A DNA stretch of 64,000 nt from Nisaea sp. (lineage in GTDB: Bacteria > Pseudomonadota > Alphaproteobacteria > Thalassobaculales > Thalassobaculaceae): NCBI RefSeq assembly GCF_034670185.1, contig NZ_JAXMNY010000001.1:62001-126000 (forward strand), written 5' to 3'. Within the stretch, counting starts at the first letter, position 1; each line of letters begins with the position of its first letter. The notes beneath the pieces were generated by a model. It was given only the letters and a program-made list of their open reading frames with translations. It had not been told where the DNA came from and made no database searches. Both the position numbers and the translations under genes were made by a program. Shown one piece after another: positions 1 through 8,014 of this stretch.

Positions 1-270
1 GAGGTCATGGCCGGGCTCAACGCGACGGAGATTCTAGAGATCGTCGAGATCATCCAGCAGATCCGGGATGGCGGTGTCACCATCCTTCTTATCGAACATG
101 TCATGCAGGCCGTGATGAAACTCTCCGACCGGGCCTATGTGCTGAATTACGGCGAGATCATTGCCGAGGGCAGCCCGGTCGAGATCGCGCACGATCCGAA
201 GGTGGTTGAAGCCTATCTCGGACACGGGGCGAGCGAGCGGATGAAGTCCGCGGGAGGTGTCGATGCTTGA
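1..270 (+). CDS. livG: HAAT-family ABC transporter ATP-binding protein LivG, C-terminal part
   Basis: This is the last ~89 codons of an ATPase of the branched-chain amino acid (HAAT) import family; the start lies outside the window. The segment shows the end of the ATPase core, with the H-loop in LLIEHVMQAV and the family's tail reading VLNYGEIIAEGSP. That tail, in which the protein names itself by gene order with LivF, is typical of LivG. It would energise uptake of an amino acid or amide through two permeases encoded upstream. The stop codon overlaps the beginning of livF, so the two are co-translated. The Walker A and B motifs cannot be checked here. Confidence 0.88.
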   Translation, partial: EVMAGLNATEILEIVEIIQQIRDGGVTILLIEHVMQAVMKLSDRAYVLNYGEIIAEGSPVEIAHDPKVVEAYLGHGASERMKSAGGVDA

Positions 271-964
271 GATCATGGACGTCAAGGCCGGGTACGGTCA
301 TGCGAAAGTGCTGCACGGTGTCTCTCTGAAGGTCGGCGAAGGCGAGCTTGTCGCGCTGCTCGGCAGCAACGGGGCGGGCAAGTCGACGCTGAACAACAAT
401 ATTTCCGGCATCTACAAGCCGTTCGCCGGCAGCATCCGGTTCGATGGTATCGAGATTGCCGGCGCGCCGGCAGAAGAGGTCGTCGATCGCGGTCTGATCC
501 AGGTGCCGGAAGGCCGCCGGGTTTTCCCGAACATGACAGTGCGGGAAAACCTGGAACTCGGCTCCTACCGTCGTGCCACGCCGAACCGGGCCCGGAACAT
601 AGACAAGGTGGTCGGGATCTTCCCGCGCCTCAAGGAACGGTTCGATCAGTATGCCGGCACGCTTTCCGGTGGCGAGCAGCAGATGCTGGCCATCGGTCGC
701 GGCCTGATGGCTGAACCGCGCCTGCTGATTCTGGATGAGCCGTCGCTGGGCCTGTCGCCGCTGCTGGTGGAGGAGATGTTCGCGCTGATCCAGAAGCTGC
801 GTGCCGAAGGGCTTGCGATTTTCCTGGTGGAGCAGAATGTCGTTCAGTCGCTGGAGATCGCCGACCGGGCCTATGTCATGGAGAACGGCCTGATCACGGT
901 TGAGGGACCGGCGCAGGATCTGATGCATGACGAGGAGCTGCGCCGCTCCTATTTGGGGATGTAG
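263..964 (+). CDS. livF: HAAT-family ABC transporter ATP-binding protein LivF
   Basis: This is the second cytoplasmic ATPase of a branched-chain-amino-acid-type importer, 233 residues, a normal length for LivF. Walker A GSNGAGKST is near residues 34-42, the signature LSGGEQQ near 134 and Walker B LLILDEP near 152-158, followed by the H-loop in FLVEQNV. I chose the ATG at 263 over the in-frame GTG at 257 because GGGAGG (252-257) sits at ideal spacing from it. The residues after Walker A read LNNNISG where many relatives have LLRTISG; I take this as subfamily variation. It is the last transport gene; catabolic genes follow two bases later, so the importer probably feeds that pathway. The substrate is not visible from the ATPase. 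Confidence 0.92.
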   Translation: MLEIMDVKAGYGHAKVLHGVSLKVGEGELVALLGSNGAGKSTLNNNISGIYKPFAGSIRFDGIEIAGAPAEEVVDRGLIQVPEGRRVFPNMTVRENLELGSYRRATPNRARNIDKVVGIFPRLKERFDQYAGTLSGGEQQMLAIGRGLMAEPRLLILDEPSLGLSPLLVEEMFALIQKLRAEGLAIFLVEQNVVQSLEIADRAYVMENGLITVEGPAQDLMHDEELRRSYLGM

Positions 965-966
965 TC

Positions 967-2244
967 ATGAGCATGACACTGGCGGAAAAGATCATCGCGA
1001 AGGCGGCCGGGCAGGACAGTGTCCGGGCTGGTGAAATCGTCACCTGCACCGTCGATCTCGCCATGATCCATGACAGCGGTGGGCCGCGCCGGGTGAAACC
1101 GGTGCTGGAGCGCCTCGGCGTGAAGGTCTGGGACGCGAAGAAAGTGGTCGTGATCTCCGACCATTTTGTCCCGGCGGTGGACCAGCAGAGCGCGGCGATC
1201 CTGAAACTGACCCGCGACTGGGTGAAGGATCAGGAGATCGAGGATTTCTACGACCAGCAGGGCATCTGCCATGTGGTCCTGCCGGAACGCGGCCATCTGA
1301 AGCCGGGCATGTTCGTGGTCGGCGGCGACAGTCACTCCCCGACCGGCGGCGCCTTCGGTTGCTACATGTTCGGCGTCGGGGCGACGGATATGGCGGGTGT
1401 GCTGGTCACGGGGGAGACCTGGATCAGGGTGCCGGAAACAATCCGGATCGACTGGTCCGGCGCCCTACCGCGCGGCTCTTCGGCCAAGGACATGATGCTG
1501 AAGCTTTGCGCCACCCTCGGCATGGATGGCGGCGATTATCAGGCGGTGGAATATACCGGCAGCACGATCGCCGGCCTCTCCATGACCGAACGCATGACCA
1601 TGTCGAACATGGCGGCCGAGCTCGGCGCGCAGGCCGGGTTGATCGCGGCGGACAGGACGACGGCGGACTATATCCGCGCTGCCGGTGCCGATCCGGACGA
1701 GGGCACGGCCTTCGCCGGGGACGAGGATGCGGCTTACCGCGTGGTCCACAAGTTCGATGCCAGCGCGCTTGGCCCGCAGGTTGCGGCGCCGGACAGTCCC
1801 GCCAATTCGGGTCCGGTAGAGGATGCCGACGATGCGCCGGTCGACCAGTGTTATATCGGCGCCTGCACCGGCGCGAAGCTGGAAGACCTGCATATGGCGG
1901 CCGAAGTGCTTGGTGGCCGCAAGGTTGCGAGCGGGACACGTCTTCTGTTGGCCCCGGCCTCGACCCGGATTACCGCCGCCGCTGCCGCTGACGGCACGCT
2001 TGTGAAGCTGACGGAAGCGGGCGCGATCCTTATGCCGTCCGGCTGTGGTGCCTGTGCAGGCTACGGCGCGGGCGTGCTTGCCGAGGGCGAGACCTGCATG
2101 GCCTCGACCGCGCGGAATTTCAAAGGCCGGATGGGGGCGCGCTCCTCGAAAGTCTATCTCGGCTCGCCCTATACCGTTGCCGCGACCGCCGTGCGCGGCC
2201 GGGTCGCCGACCCGCGCCCCTTCCTGGCGGAGAACAAATCATGA
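967..2244 (+). CDS. Aconitase-family dehydratase, large subunit (LeuC/DmdA-like)
   Basis: This is a 425-residue large subunit of an iron-sulphur hydro-lyase of the isopropylmalate dehydratase/homoaconitase/2,3-dimethylmalate dehydratase group. Three cysteines that would hold the 4Fe-4S cluster are present: Cys300 in ACTGAKLEDL, and Cys360 and Cys363 in SGCGACAGYG. The SHSPTGGAFG stretch near 120 is also typical. It should add or remove water on a dicarboxylic hydroxy acid. True leucine biosynthesis is unlikely: no leuB or leuA is nearby, and the partner lyase and hydantoinase genes point to catabolism. Its closest functional parallel by gene order is DmdA, which works with a lyase of the family encoded two genes downstream. 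Substrate identity is inference. Confidence 0.85.
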   Translation: MSMTLAEKIIAKAAGQDSVRAGEIVTCTVDLAMIHDSGGPRRVKPVLERLGVKVWDAKKVVVISDHFVPAVDQQSAAILKLTRDWVKDQEIEDFYDQQGICHVVLPERGHLKPGMFVVGGDSHSPTGGAFGCYMFGVGATDMAGVLVTGETWIRVPETIRIDWSGALPRGSSAKDMMLKLCATLGMDGGDYQAVEYTGSTIAGLSMTERMTMSNMAAELGAQAGLIAADRTTADYIRAAGADPDEGTAFAGDEDAAYRVVHKFDASALGPQVAAPDSPANSGPVEDADDAPVDQCYIGACTGAKLEDLHMAAEVLGGRKVASGTRLLLAPASTRITAAAAADGTLVKLTEAGAILMPSGCGACAGYGAGVLAEGETCMASTARNFKGRMGARSSKVYLGSPYTVAATAVRGRVADPRPFLAENKS

Positions 2245-2729
2245 GCGGTAAGGCTTGGAAATACGGCGACAATGTCGATACCGACCTGCTTGCCCCCGGC
2301 GCCTACATGAAGGGCCCGGTGGAGGAGCTGGCGAAACATTGCCTTGAAGCCATCGACCTTGAATTCGCGCCCAACGTGCAGCCGGGCGACGTCATCGTCG
2401 CGGGCCGGAATTTCGGCATCGGCTCCAGCCGGGAGCAGGCGGCGGAAGTGCTGGTTCTGCTCGGCGTGAAGGCGGTTATCGCCAAGAGCTTCGGCGGCAT
2501 CTTCTACCGCAACGCCTTCAATCTCGGCCTGCTGGCGCTGGTCGCCGACGCCGAGGCGGATATCGAGGCAGGGCATGTGCTGGACCTCGATCCGGCCAGC
2601 GGCACCATCAGCAACACAACCACCGGCGCGCAGATCGCCGCCGAACCCGTTCCCGAGCATCTCCGCCGCATTGTCGCGGCCGGCGGGCTCGTTCCCTATC
2701 TCGAGCAGAAACTGGAGAAACACTCATGA
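2241..2729 (+). CDS. Aconitase-family dehydratase, small subunit (LeuD/DmdB-like)
   Basis: This is a 162-residue swivel-domain subunit that completes the active site of the preceding large subunit. The N-terminal GDNVDTDLLAPGAYMK and the GRNFGIGSSREQAAEVL segment near residues 54-70 carry the substrate-carboxylate-binding loop of this family. At ~160 residues it matches archaeal-type LeuD and DmdB, not the ~200-residue enterobacterial LeuD. The start codon overlaps the large-subunit stop (ATGA at 2241-2244), consistent with translational coupling of a 1:1 heteromer. The overlap continues downstream: its own stop overlaps the next start. Function follows that of the large subunit and the exact acid is unknown. 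Confidence 0.87.
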   Translation: MSGKAWKYGDNVDTDLLAPGAYMKGPVEELAKHCLEAIDLEFAPNVQPGDVIVAGRNFGIGSSREQAAEVLVLLGVKAVIAKSFGGIFYRNAFNLGLLALVADAEADIEAGHVLDLDPASGTISNTTTGAQIAAEPVPEHLRRIVAAGGLVPYLEQKLEKHS

Positions 2730-3604
2730 CGCCTTCAAGCGTCCTGAAACAGCGGCTGAAACAGCCCGAGATCCTTGTTGCGCCGGGCGTGTTCGACGCC
2801 TTCAGCGCCATGGCGGCGACCAATGCGGGCTTCGAGGCGCTCTATGTCTCCGGCGCCTCGATCGCCTATACCCGTCTCGGCCGCCCGGATATCGGCCTGT
2901 TCGGGCTTGAGGAAGTGGCGGACGTGGTCTCGCATATCTCCGAGCGGGTCGACCTGCCACTGATTGTCGATGCCGATACCGGCTTCGGCAATGCGCTGAA
3001 CGTCCAGCGCACAGTCCGTCTGCTGGAGCGTTCCGGCGCCGCCGGGATCCAGATTGAGGATCAGGCAATGCCGAAGCGTTGCGGCCATCTGGACGGCAAG
3101 GCGCTGGTCTCTAAGTCCGAGATGGCGGGCAAGATCCGCGCGGCCGTCGATGCCCGGCGGGACGAGGCGACCCAGATTATTGCCCGCACCGACGCTATCG
3201 GCGTCGAGGGCTTCGAAGCGGCCTTGGAACGGGCTGCGGCCTACAAGGAAGCCGGCGCCGACGTGCTGTTCGTCGAGGCGCCGCGCGACGAGGCGGAGAT
3301 TGCCGAAGTGATCTCCCGCTTCGGCTCCGACATTCCGCTGCTGGCGAACATGGTCGAGGGCGGCAAGACGCCAGCAAAGTCCGCCGAGGACTTGCAGGAA
3401 GCCGGGTTCGATATCGTGATTTTCCCGGGTGGCCTGATGCGGGCGCTCGCCGTGACGATCACCGACTATTTCCAGAGCCTGCATGCCAACGGCAGCACCA
3501 AGCCGTTCCAGGACCGGATGCTTGATTTCAAGCAGCTGAACGATCTGCTCGGCACGCCCGGTATTCTCGAAGCCGGTAAAAAATATGACGGGGAAGGCGC
3601 GTGA
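2726..3604 (+). CDS. PEP mutase/isocitrate lyase-superfamily lyase (dimethylmalate/methylisocitrate lyase-like)
   Basis: This is a 292-residue TIM-barrel enzyme that should cleave a 2-hydroxy (di)acid into pyruvate or glyoxylate plus a shorter acid, using Mg2+. The metal-site motif DADTG is at about residues 82-86 and the catalytic-loop KRCGH at 117-121, whose cysteine marks lyases rather than the phosphonate mutases. Length and motifs fit 2-methylisocitrate lyase (PrpB), oxaloacetate hydrolase and 2,3-dimethylmalate lyase alike. No prpC/prpD is present, and the direct partnership with a LeuCD-type dehydratase recalls the dehydratase-lyase pair of nicotinate fermentation. The start overlaps the dehydratase small-subunit stop. 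The family is certain, the substrate is not. Confidence 0.85.
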   Translation: MTPSSVLKQRLKQPEILVAPGVFDAFSAMAATNAGFEALYVSGASIAYTRLGRPDIGLFGLEEVADVVSHISERVDLPLIVDADTGFGNALNVQRTVRLLERSGAAGIQIEDQAMPKRCGHLDGKALVSKSEMAGKIRAAVDARRDEATQIIARTDAIGVEGFEAALERAAAYKEAGADVLFVEAPRDEAEIAEVISRFGSDIPLLANMVEGGKTPAKSAEDLQEAGFDIVIFPGGLMRALAVTITDYFQSLHANGSTKPFQDRMLDFKQLNDLLGTPGILEAGKKYDGEGA

Positions 3605-5340
3605 TGGCGGCTCTCGATCCGGTCACACTCGCGGTTCTGAAGGGCCGTCTCGAACAGATCGCTGACGAGATGGACGCGACCCTGTTCCGCAGTGCCTTCA
3701 ACCCGATCATCGCCGAAGCGCATGACGCCTCGCACGGGCTTTACCATGCCGAGACAGGCGAGACGCTGGTCCAGGGCAAGTCCGGCCTGCCGATCTTCGT
3801 CGGGGCCATGTCCTTCGCGGTGAAGGCCGTGATCGACAAGTTCGGCGCCAGGGGCATGATCAGCGAAGGCGACGTCTTCATCTTCAACGATCCCTATGAA
3901 GGCGGCACCCACCTGTCCGACTTCAAGCTGGTGCAGCCCTTCTACCGGGACGGCAAACTGTTCTGCTTCCTTGCTTCGGTTGGCCACTGGCACGATGTCG
4001 GCGGCAACGTGCCGGGCAACTACAACCCGGTCGCGACCGAGAGCTTCCAGGAAGGCATGATGATCCCGCCGGTGAAGCTGTTCTCCAAGGGAGAGCTGCG
4101 GCAGGACGTGATCGACATCATGCAGGCCAATTCCCGCCTGCCGGGCAGCCTCTATGGCGATCTGAACGGCCAGATCAACGCGCTGCGTCTCGGTAACGAC
4201 CGGCTGGGTGCGCTGCTCGGCGAATATGGCGCTGACACTGTCGCCGGTGCCATGACGGAGCTGCGGGACCGGGCGGGTCAGCTTATGCGCAGCCTGATCG
4301 CGGACATGCCGGACGGACGCTATTCGGCGGACGATTTCCTCGATAATGACGGGATCGTGGACGAGCCGCTCAGGATCGCGCTCGATATCGTCATCGAGGG
4401 CGAGACCATGGTGCTGGATTTCTCCCGCACCTCGCCTGCCTGTGCCGGCCCGGTGAACATCTCCCGATCGACCGCGATTGCCTCCTGCTACGTGGCGCTG
4501 AAGCATGTCTTCAAGGACGTACCGGCCAATGCGGGCGTGCTGGAGCCGATCACCTTCGTCATTCCGGATGACAGCCTGCTGAGCGTCAAGGCGCCGAAGC
4601 CCGTCGGCGGCTATACCGAGACTATCCTGCGTATCATCGACACGGTGTTCGTCGCCCTCAGTACAGCGGCGCCGGAGATGGTGAATGGCTGCGCCTATGG
4701 CACCATCAACGCGCTGTCGCTGGCGGGGTACCGCAAGAACGGCCAGCGCTGGGTGATGTTCTCCTTCTTCGGCGGCGGCCATGGCGGTAACCCGGAAGGG
4801 GATGGCCTCAACCACGGCAACGCGCCGATCTCGACCGCGACCATCCCGCCGATGGAAATCCTGGAAGCGGCCTATCCTGTGCGCTTTACCCAGTGGGCGC
4901 TGCGGCCGGACAGCGGCGGCGCTGGGCGCCATCGCGGGGGCCTCGGCGCGATCTACGAGATCGAGCTTTTGGAAGAGAACGCGGATGTCTTCCTGTTCGG
5001 TGAGCGTGGCCGGTTTGCGCCGCATGGCGTGGTCGGTGGCGGAGACGCCGCCCTCAACAAGTTTATCTATGAGCAGGCGGACGGCGATCACACGCCGCCG
5101 ATGGCCTCCAAGATGGTCGGCATCAAGCTGGCGCAGGGCCAGAAAGTCCGGCTGGAGACACCGGGCGGTGGCGGGTACGGCGATGTGCTTGAACGCGCGC
5201 CTGATGCTGTCGCGGAGGACGTCCGGCTCGGCTATGTCAGCGCCGATGCGGCCGCCAAGACGTATCGCACAATCATCGCTGGCGACGGAACCGTCGACAC
5301 AGCGGCTACCGAAGTCCTGCGCGCGGAGTCTGCGCAATGA
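3604..5340 (+). CDS. hyuB: Hydantoinase B/oxoprolinase-family protein (HyuB)
   Basis: This is a 578-residue B subunit of an ATP-dependent cyclic-amide hydrolase (N-methylhydantoinase, 5-oxoprolinase, acetophenone/acetone carboxylase relatives). Typical features are the N-terminal DPVTLAVLKGRLEQIADEMD and the glycine-rich ETPGGGGYGD tail. It would open a lactam or imide ring, or carboxylate a ketone, together with HyuA. The ATG at 3604 overlaps the lyase stop (TGATG); a GTG at 3601 is possible but less favoured. Order B then A is common. With the adjacent hydrolase and dehydratase, ring opening of a cyclic amide is more likely than ketone carboxylation, since the third carboxylase subunit (AcxC/ApcC type) is absent. 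Confidence 0.88.
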   Translation: MAALDPVTLAVLKGRLEQIADEMDATLFRSAFNPIIAEAHDASHGLYHAETGETLVQGKSGLPIFVGAMSFAVKAVIDKFGARGMISEGDVFIFNDPYEGGTHLSDFKLVQPFYRDGKLFCFLASVGHWHDVGGNVPGNYNPVATESFQEGMMIPPVKLFSKGELRQDVIDIMQANSRLPGSLYGDLNGQINALRLGNDRLGALLGEYGADTVAGAMTELRDRAGQLMRSLIADMPDGRYSADDFLDNDGIVDEPLRIALDIVIEGETMVLDFSRTSPACAGPVNISRSTAIASCYVALKHVFKDVPANAGVLEPITFVIPDDSLLSVKAPKPVGGYTETILRIIDTVFVALSTAAPEMVNGCAYGTINALSLAGYRKNGQRWVMFSFFGGGHGGNPEGDGLNHGNAPISTATIPPMEILEAAYPVRFTQWALRPDSGGAGRHRGGLGAIYEIELLEENADVFLFGERGRFAPHGVVGGGDAALNKFIYEQADGDHTPPMASKMVGIKLAQGQKVRLETPGGGGYGDVLERAPDAVAEDVRLGYVSADAAAKTYRTIIAGDGTVDTAATEVLRAESAQ

Positions 5341-7406
5341 ATGATCTGAGCCGGAAGACCGTCGTCGGAGTCGATGTCGGCGGGACCTTTACCGATCTTT
5401 TTTTCCTTGATGAAGCGGCCGGAACCTGCGGTGTAGCCAAGGTGCCGTCGACCAAGCCGGACCAGTCGGTCGGCATTCGCGGTGGCATCGCTGAGGGCGG
5501 TGTGGAACTCGGCGCCATCGGCACCATCGTGCATGGCACCACGGTCGGCACCAATGCGCTGTTGGAGCGTAACGGCGCCCGCACCGGGGTGATCACCACG
5601 ACCGGTTTCCGCGACGTGCTGGAAATGCGCCGCCGCGACCGGCCGCAGACCTGGGGCCTCTGGGGCAGTTTCGATCCGGTGGTGCCGCGTGATCTGCGGC
5701 TTGAGGTGGATGAGCGCGTGCTGGCGGACGGGTCCGTGCATACCGCCGTCGATCCGGAAGCGGTGAAGCAGGCCGCAAAGACCTTGTTGGAGCGCGATGC
5801 TGAATCCGTCTGCGTCTTCTTCGTCAATTCCTACGCCAACGACGCGAACGAGAAGGTGGCTCTGGAGGCCGTCCGTGAGGTCTGGCCGAACCCGCATATC
5901 ACCGCATCCAGCGTGATCCTGCCGGAAATTCGTGAATTCGAACGCGGCTCGACCGCCTCTCTCAACGCCTATCTTCAGCCGCCGGTGGGCAACTACCTGG
6001 AACGGCTGGAAGACGGTCTGCGCGATGGCGGCTTCGGCGGTCAGGTGCTGATCGTGCAGTCGAACGGCGGTGTCATGTCGGCCAAGGTCGCGCGGGAACT
6101 GCCGGTGCGTACCGCGCTTTCCGGTCCGGCAGCCGGTGTCATCGCCGGTGCTTATATCGCGGAAGCGGCGGGCGAGCCGAACATCATCACCTGCGACATG
6201 GGGGGCACCAGTTTCGACGTTTCCCTTGTCGCGGATGGGCAGAGCGCGCTGAGCGCCCAAACCTCCATCGATTTCGGCATGGTCGTCCGCACCCCGATGA
6301 TCGAGATCACCACCATCGGTGCGGGCGGCGGTTCCATCGCCTCCGTCGACCGGGGCGGGTTGCTGCAAGTCGGCCCGGAAAGCGCGGGCTCCGATCCGGG
6401 GCCGGTCTGCTATGGGCTTGGCAACACGCGCCCGACCGTGACCGACGCGAACGTGGTCATGGGCCGGATCAATGCGGAGCGCCCGATCGGCGGCAAGCTC
6501 GACCGACTGGATGTGGAAGCCTCGAAAGAGGCTATCCGCGTGCATGTGGCGGAGCCGCTGGGCATTGAGGTGATGGAGGCGGCGGAAGCTATCGTCCGGG
6601 TCGCCAATGCAAAAATGGCGGGTGCCATCCGCCTTGTCTCCATCGAGCGCGGGCACGATCCAAAAACCTTCACAGCCATGCCGTTCGGCGGCGGCGGCTC
6701 GCTGCATACAGGCGCGCTGATCAAGGAAGTCGGCCTCGCCCGTGCGCTTGTCCCCCGCTACCCGGGCGTCACCAGCGCGCTTGGCTGCGTCATCGCCGAC
6801 ATGCGGCATGACCGGGTGCAGACCCTGAACACCATGCTGGACATGCTCGATCTCTCGGCCCTGAACAAGGCGGTCGAGGAGATTGTGATCGAGGCCGAAG
6901 GCCTGCTGGACGGCGCCAATGTCGCTTTTGAGGGCATCGAGCGTCTGGTGGAGTTCGACATGCTCTATCTCGGGCAGACCCATACGGTCTCCGTGCCGGT
7001 TCCTGACGCGATGAATGGCAGCAGATCTGAACTCGATACGGTGAAGATCAGGGCGGCGTTTGAGACGGCTTATAAAGCTACCTTCGGCAGTCTGCTGGAC
7101 GGGATCGGCATAAGGGTGATGAACCTGCGGGTCGCCGTGATCGGCACGCGCCCGAAATTCGATCTCGCACTGCTGGCACCGTCAGAAGGCGGCTCGGTCG
7201 ACGCGTCCCGCACCGGGGCACGGCAGATCTGGTTTGACGGCAAATGGTGGGACAGCCCGGTCTATGATCGACTGTCATTGCCGGTCGGCGCGGAAGTGCC
7301 GGGCCCGGCGGTGCTGGAGCAGGCGGATACCACCATTCTGGTCGATCCGGACCTCACGGGCACGGTCGACAGCTACGGCAACTTCGTCATTGCAAGGAAA
7401 GCCTGA
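5337..7406 (+). CDS. hyuA: Hydantoinase A/oxoprolinase-family protein (HyuA)
   Basis: This is a 689-residue ATP-binding A subunit of the hydantoinase/oxoprolinase family. The N-terminal GVDVGGTFTDLF (about residues 10-21) and the CDMGGTSFDVSLV segment near 284-296 are the phosphate-binding loops of the ASKHA fold. GAGGGS and the GGGGSLHTG stretch follow. It would phosphorylate the substrate amide carbonyl to drive hydrolysis by the complex with HyuB. The length is normal. The start overlaps the hyuB stop (ATGA), and its own stop overlaps the next gene's start, so stoichiometric synthesis is expected. The same family includes 5-oxoprolinase and acetone carboxylase; the context favours a cyclic amide or imide. 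Confidence 0.9.
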   Translation: MNDLSRKTVVGVDVGGTFTDLFFLDEAAGTCGVAKVPSTKPDQSVGIRGGIAEGGVELGAIGTIVHGTTVGTNALLERNGARTGVITTTGFRDVLEMRRRDRPQTWGLWGSFDPVVPRDLRLEVDERVLADGSVHTAVDPEAVKQAAKTLLERDAESVCVFFVNSYANDANEKVALEAVREVWPNPHITASSVILPEIREFERGSTASLNAYLQPPVGNYLERLEDGLRDGGFGGQVLIVQSNGGVMSAKVARELPVRTALSGPAAGVIAGAYIAEAAGEPNIITCDMGGTSFDVSLVADGQSALSAQTSIDFGMVVRTPMIEITTIGAGGGSIASVDRGGLLQVGPESAGSDPGPVCYGLGNTRPTVTDANVVMGRINAERPIGGKLDRLDVEASKEAIRVHVAEPLGIEVMEAAEAIVRVANAKMAGAIRLVSIERGHDPKTFTAMPFGGGGSLHTGALIKEVGLARALVPRYPGVTSALGCVIADMRHDRVQTLNTMLDMLDLSALNKAVEEIVIEAEGLLDGANVAFEGIERLVEFDMLYLGQTHTVSVPVPDAMNGSRSELDTVKIRAAFETAYKATFGSLLDGIGIRVMNLRVAVIGTRPKFDLALLAPSEGGSVDASRTGARQIWFDGKWWDSPVYDRLSLPVGAEVPGPAVLEQADTTILVDPDLTGTVDSYGNFVIARKA

Positions 7407-8014
7407 TGAGCGGGGAATTCGATCCGAAGACGACGGCGCTCCTGCTGGTCGACATGCAGAACGACTTTCTTCACCCGTATGGCGCCTACGCGAGGGGCGG
7501 TGCGTCTGCGCCGGAAATCGCGGCCCTGCCGGAAAAGCTGAAACCGGTGGCGGATCGGATGCGCGAGGTCGGCGGCTGGATCGTCTCAACCCATTTCACG
7601 CTGGTTCCCGGCAAGGAGGGTGAGCCTTTCGTCTCGCCGCACCTGAAGCAGCTCCGTCCGTTTCTGCGCAAGGGCGATTTCGAGCCCGGCAGTTTCGGTC
7701 AGGACTTGATCGAGGGGCTGGCGCCCGCCGATATCAAGGTCGAAAAGGTGGCTTTCTCCGCCTTCTATATGAGCCGGCTCGAATGGGTGCTGAACCGGGC
7801 CGGGATCGACCATCTGATTGTTGGCGGTATCGTCACGAATGGCGGCGTTGCCTCGACCGTACGGGACGCGCATGTTCGTGATTTCCATATCACCGTGCTG
7901 TCCGATGGCTGCGCAGCTTTCTCCCCGGAAGTGCACGAAACCAATATCGCCGCGCTGAAAAGTGTTGCCGAAATCGACACCTGCGCCAGCGTGATCGGGC
8001 GGTTGCAGCCATGA
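7406..8014 (+). CDS. Isochorismatase-like hydrolase lacking the catalytic cysteine
   Basis: This is a 202-residue Rossmann-like hydrolase of the isochorismatase/nicotinamidase/N-carbamoylsarcosine amidase superfamily. The catalytic aspartate is visible as Asp16 in LLLVDMQNDF and the lysine as Lys114 in VEKVAFSAFY. The nucleophilic cysteine, normally in a TNVCVESTARDA-like loop, is replaced: the loop reads TNGGVASTVRDA, with glycine at ~147. True isochorismatases (EntB, PhzD) also carry a non-cysteine residue there and hydrolyse a vinyl ether, not an amide. This protein may therefore not be a simple amidase, although amide hydrolysis would suit the operon. The start overlaps the hyuA stop, and the gene overlaps the following gene by four bases. 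Confidence 0.85.
   Translation: MSGEFDPKTTALLLVDMQNDFLHPYGAYARGGASAPEIAALPEKLKPVADRMREVGGWIVSTHFTLVPGKEGEPFVSPHLKQLRPFLRKGDFEPGSFGQDLIEGLAPADIKVEKVAFSAFYMSRLEWVLNRAGIDHLIVGGIVTNGGVASTVRDAHVRDFHITVLSDGCAAFSPEVHETNIAALKSVAEIDTCASVIGRLQP

Noticed and set aside
967..2729. Leucine biosynthesis leuCD
   Set aside because: No leuA/leuB, catabolic neighbours, short LeuD-type subunit; a paralogue is more likely.
3466..5337. 623-codon minus-strand frame opposite hyuB
   Set aside because: Antisense to a clear gene, Arg/Gln/His-rich composition of a GC-rich shadow frame, no family motifs.
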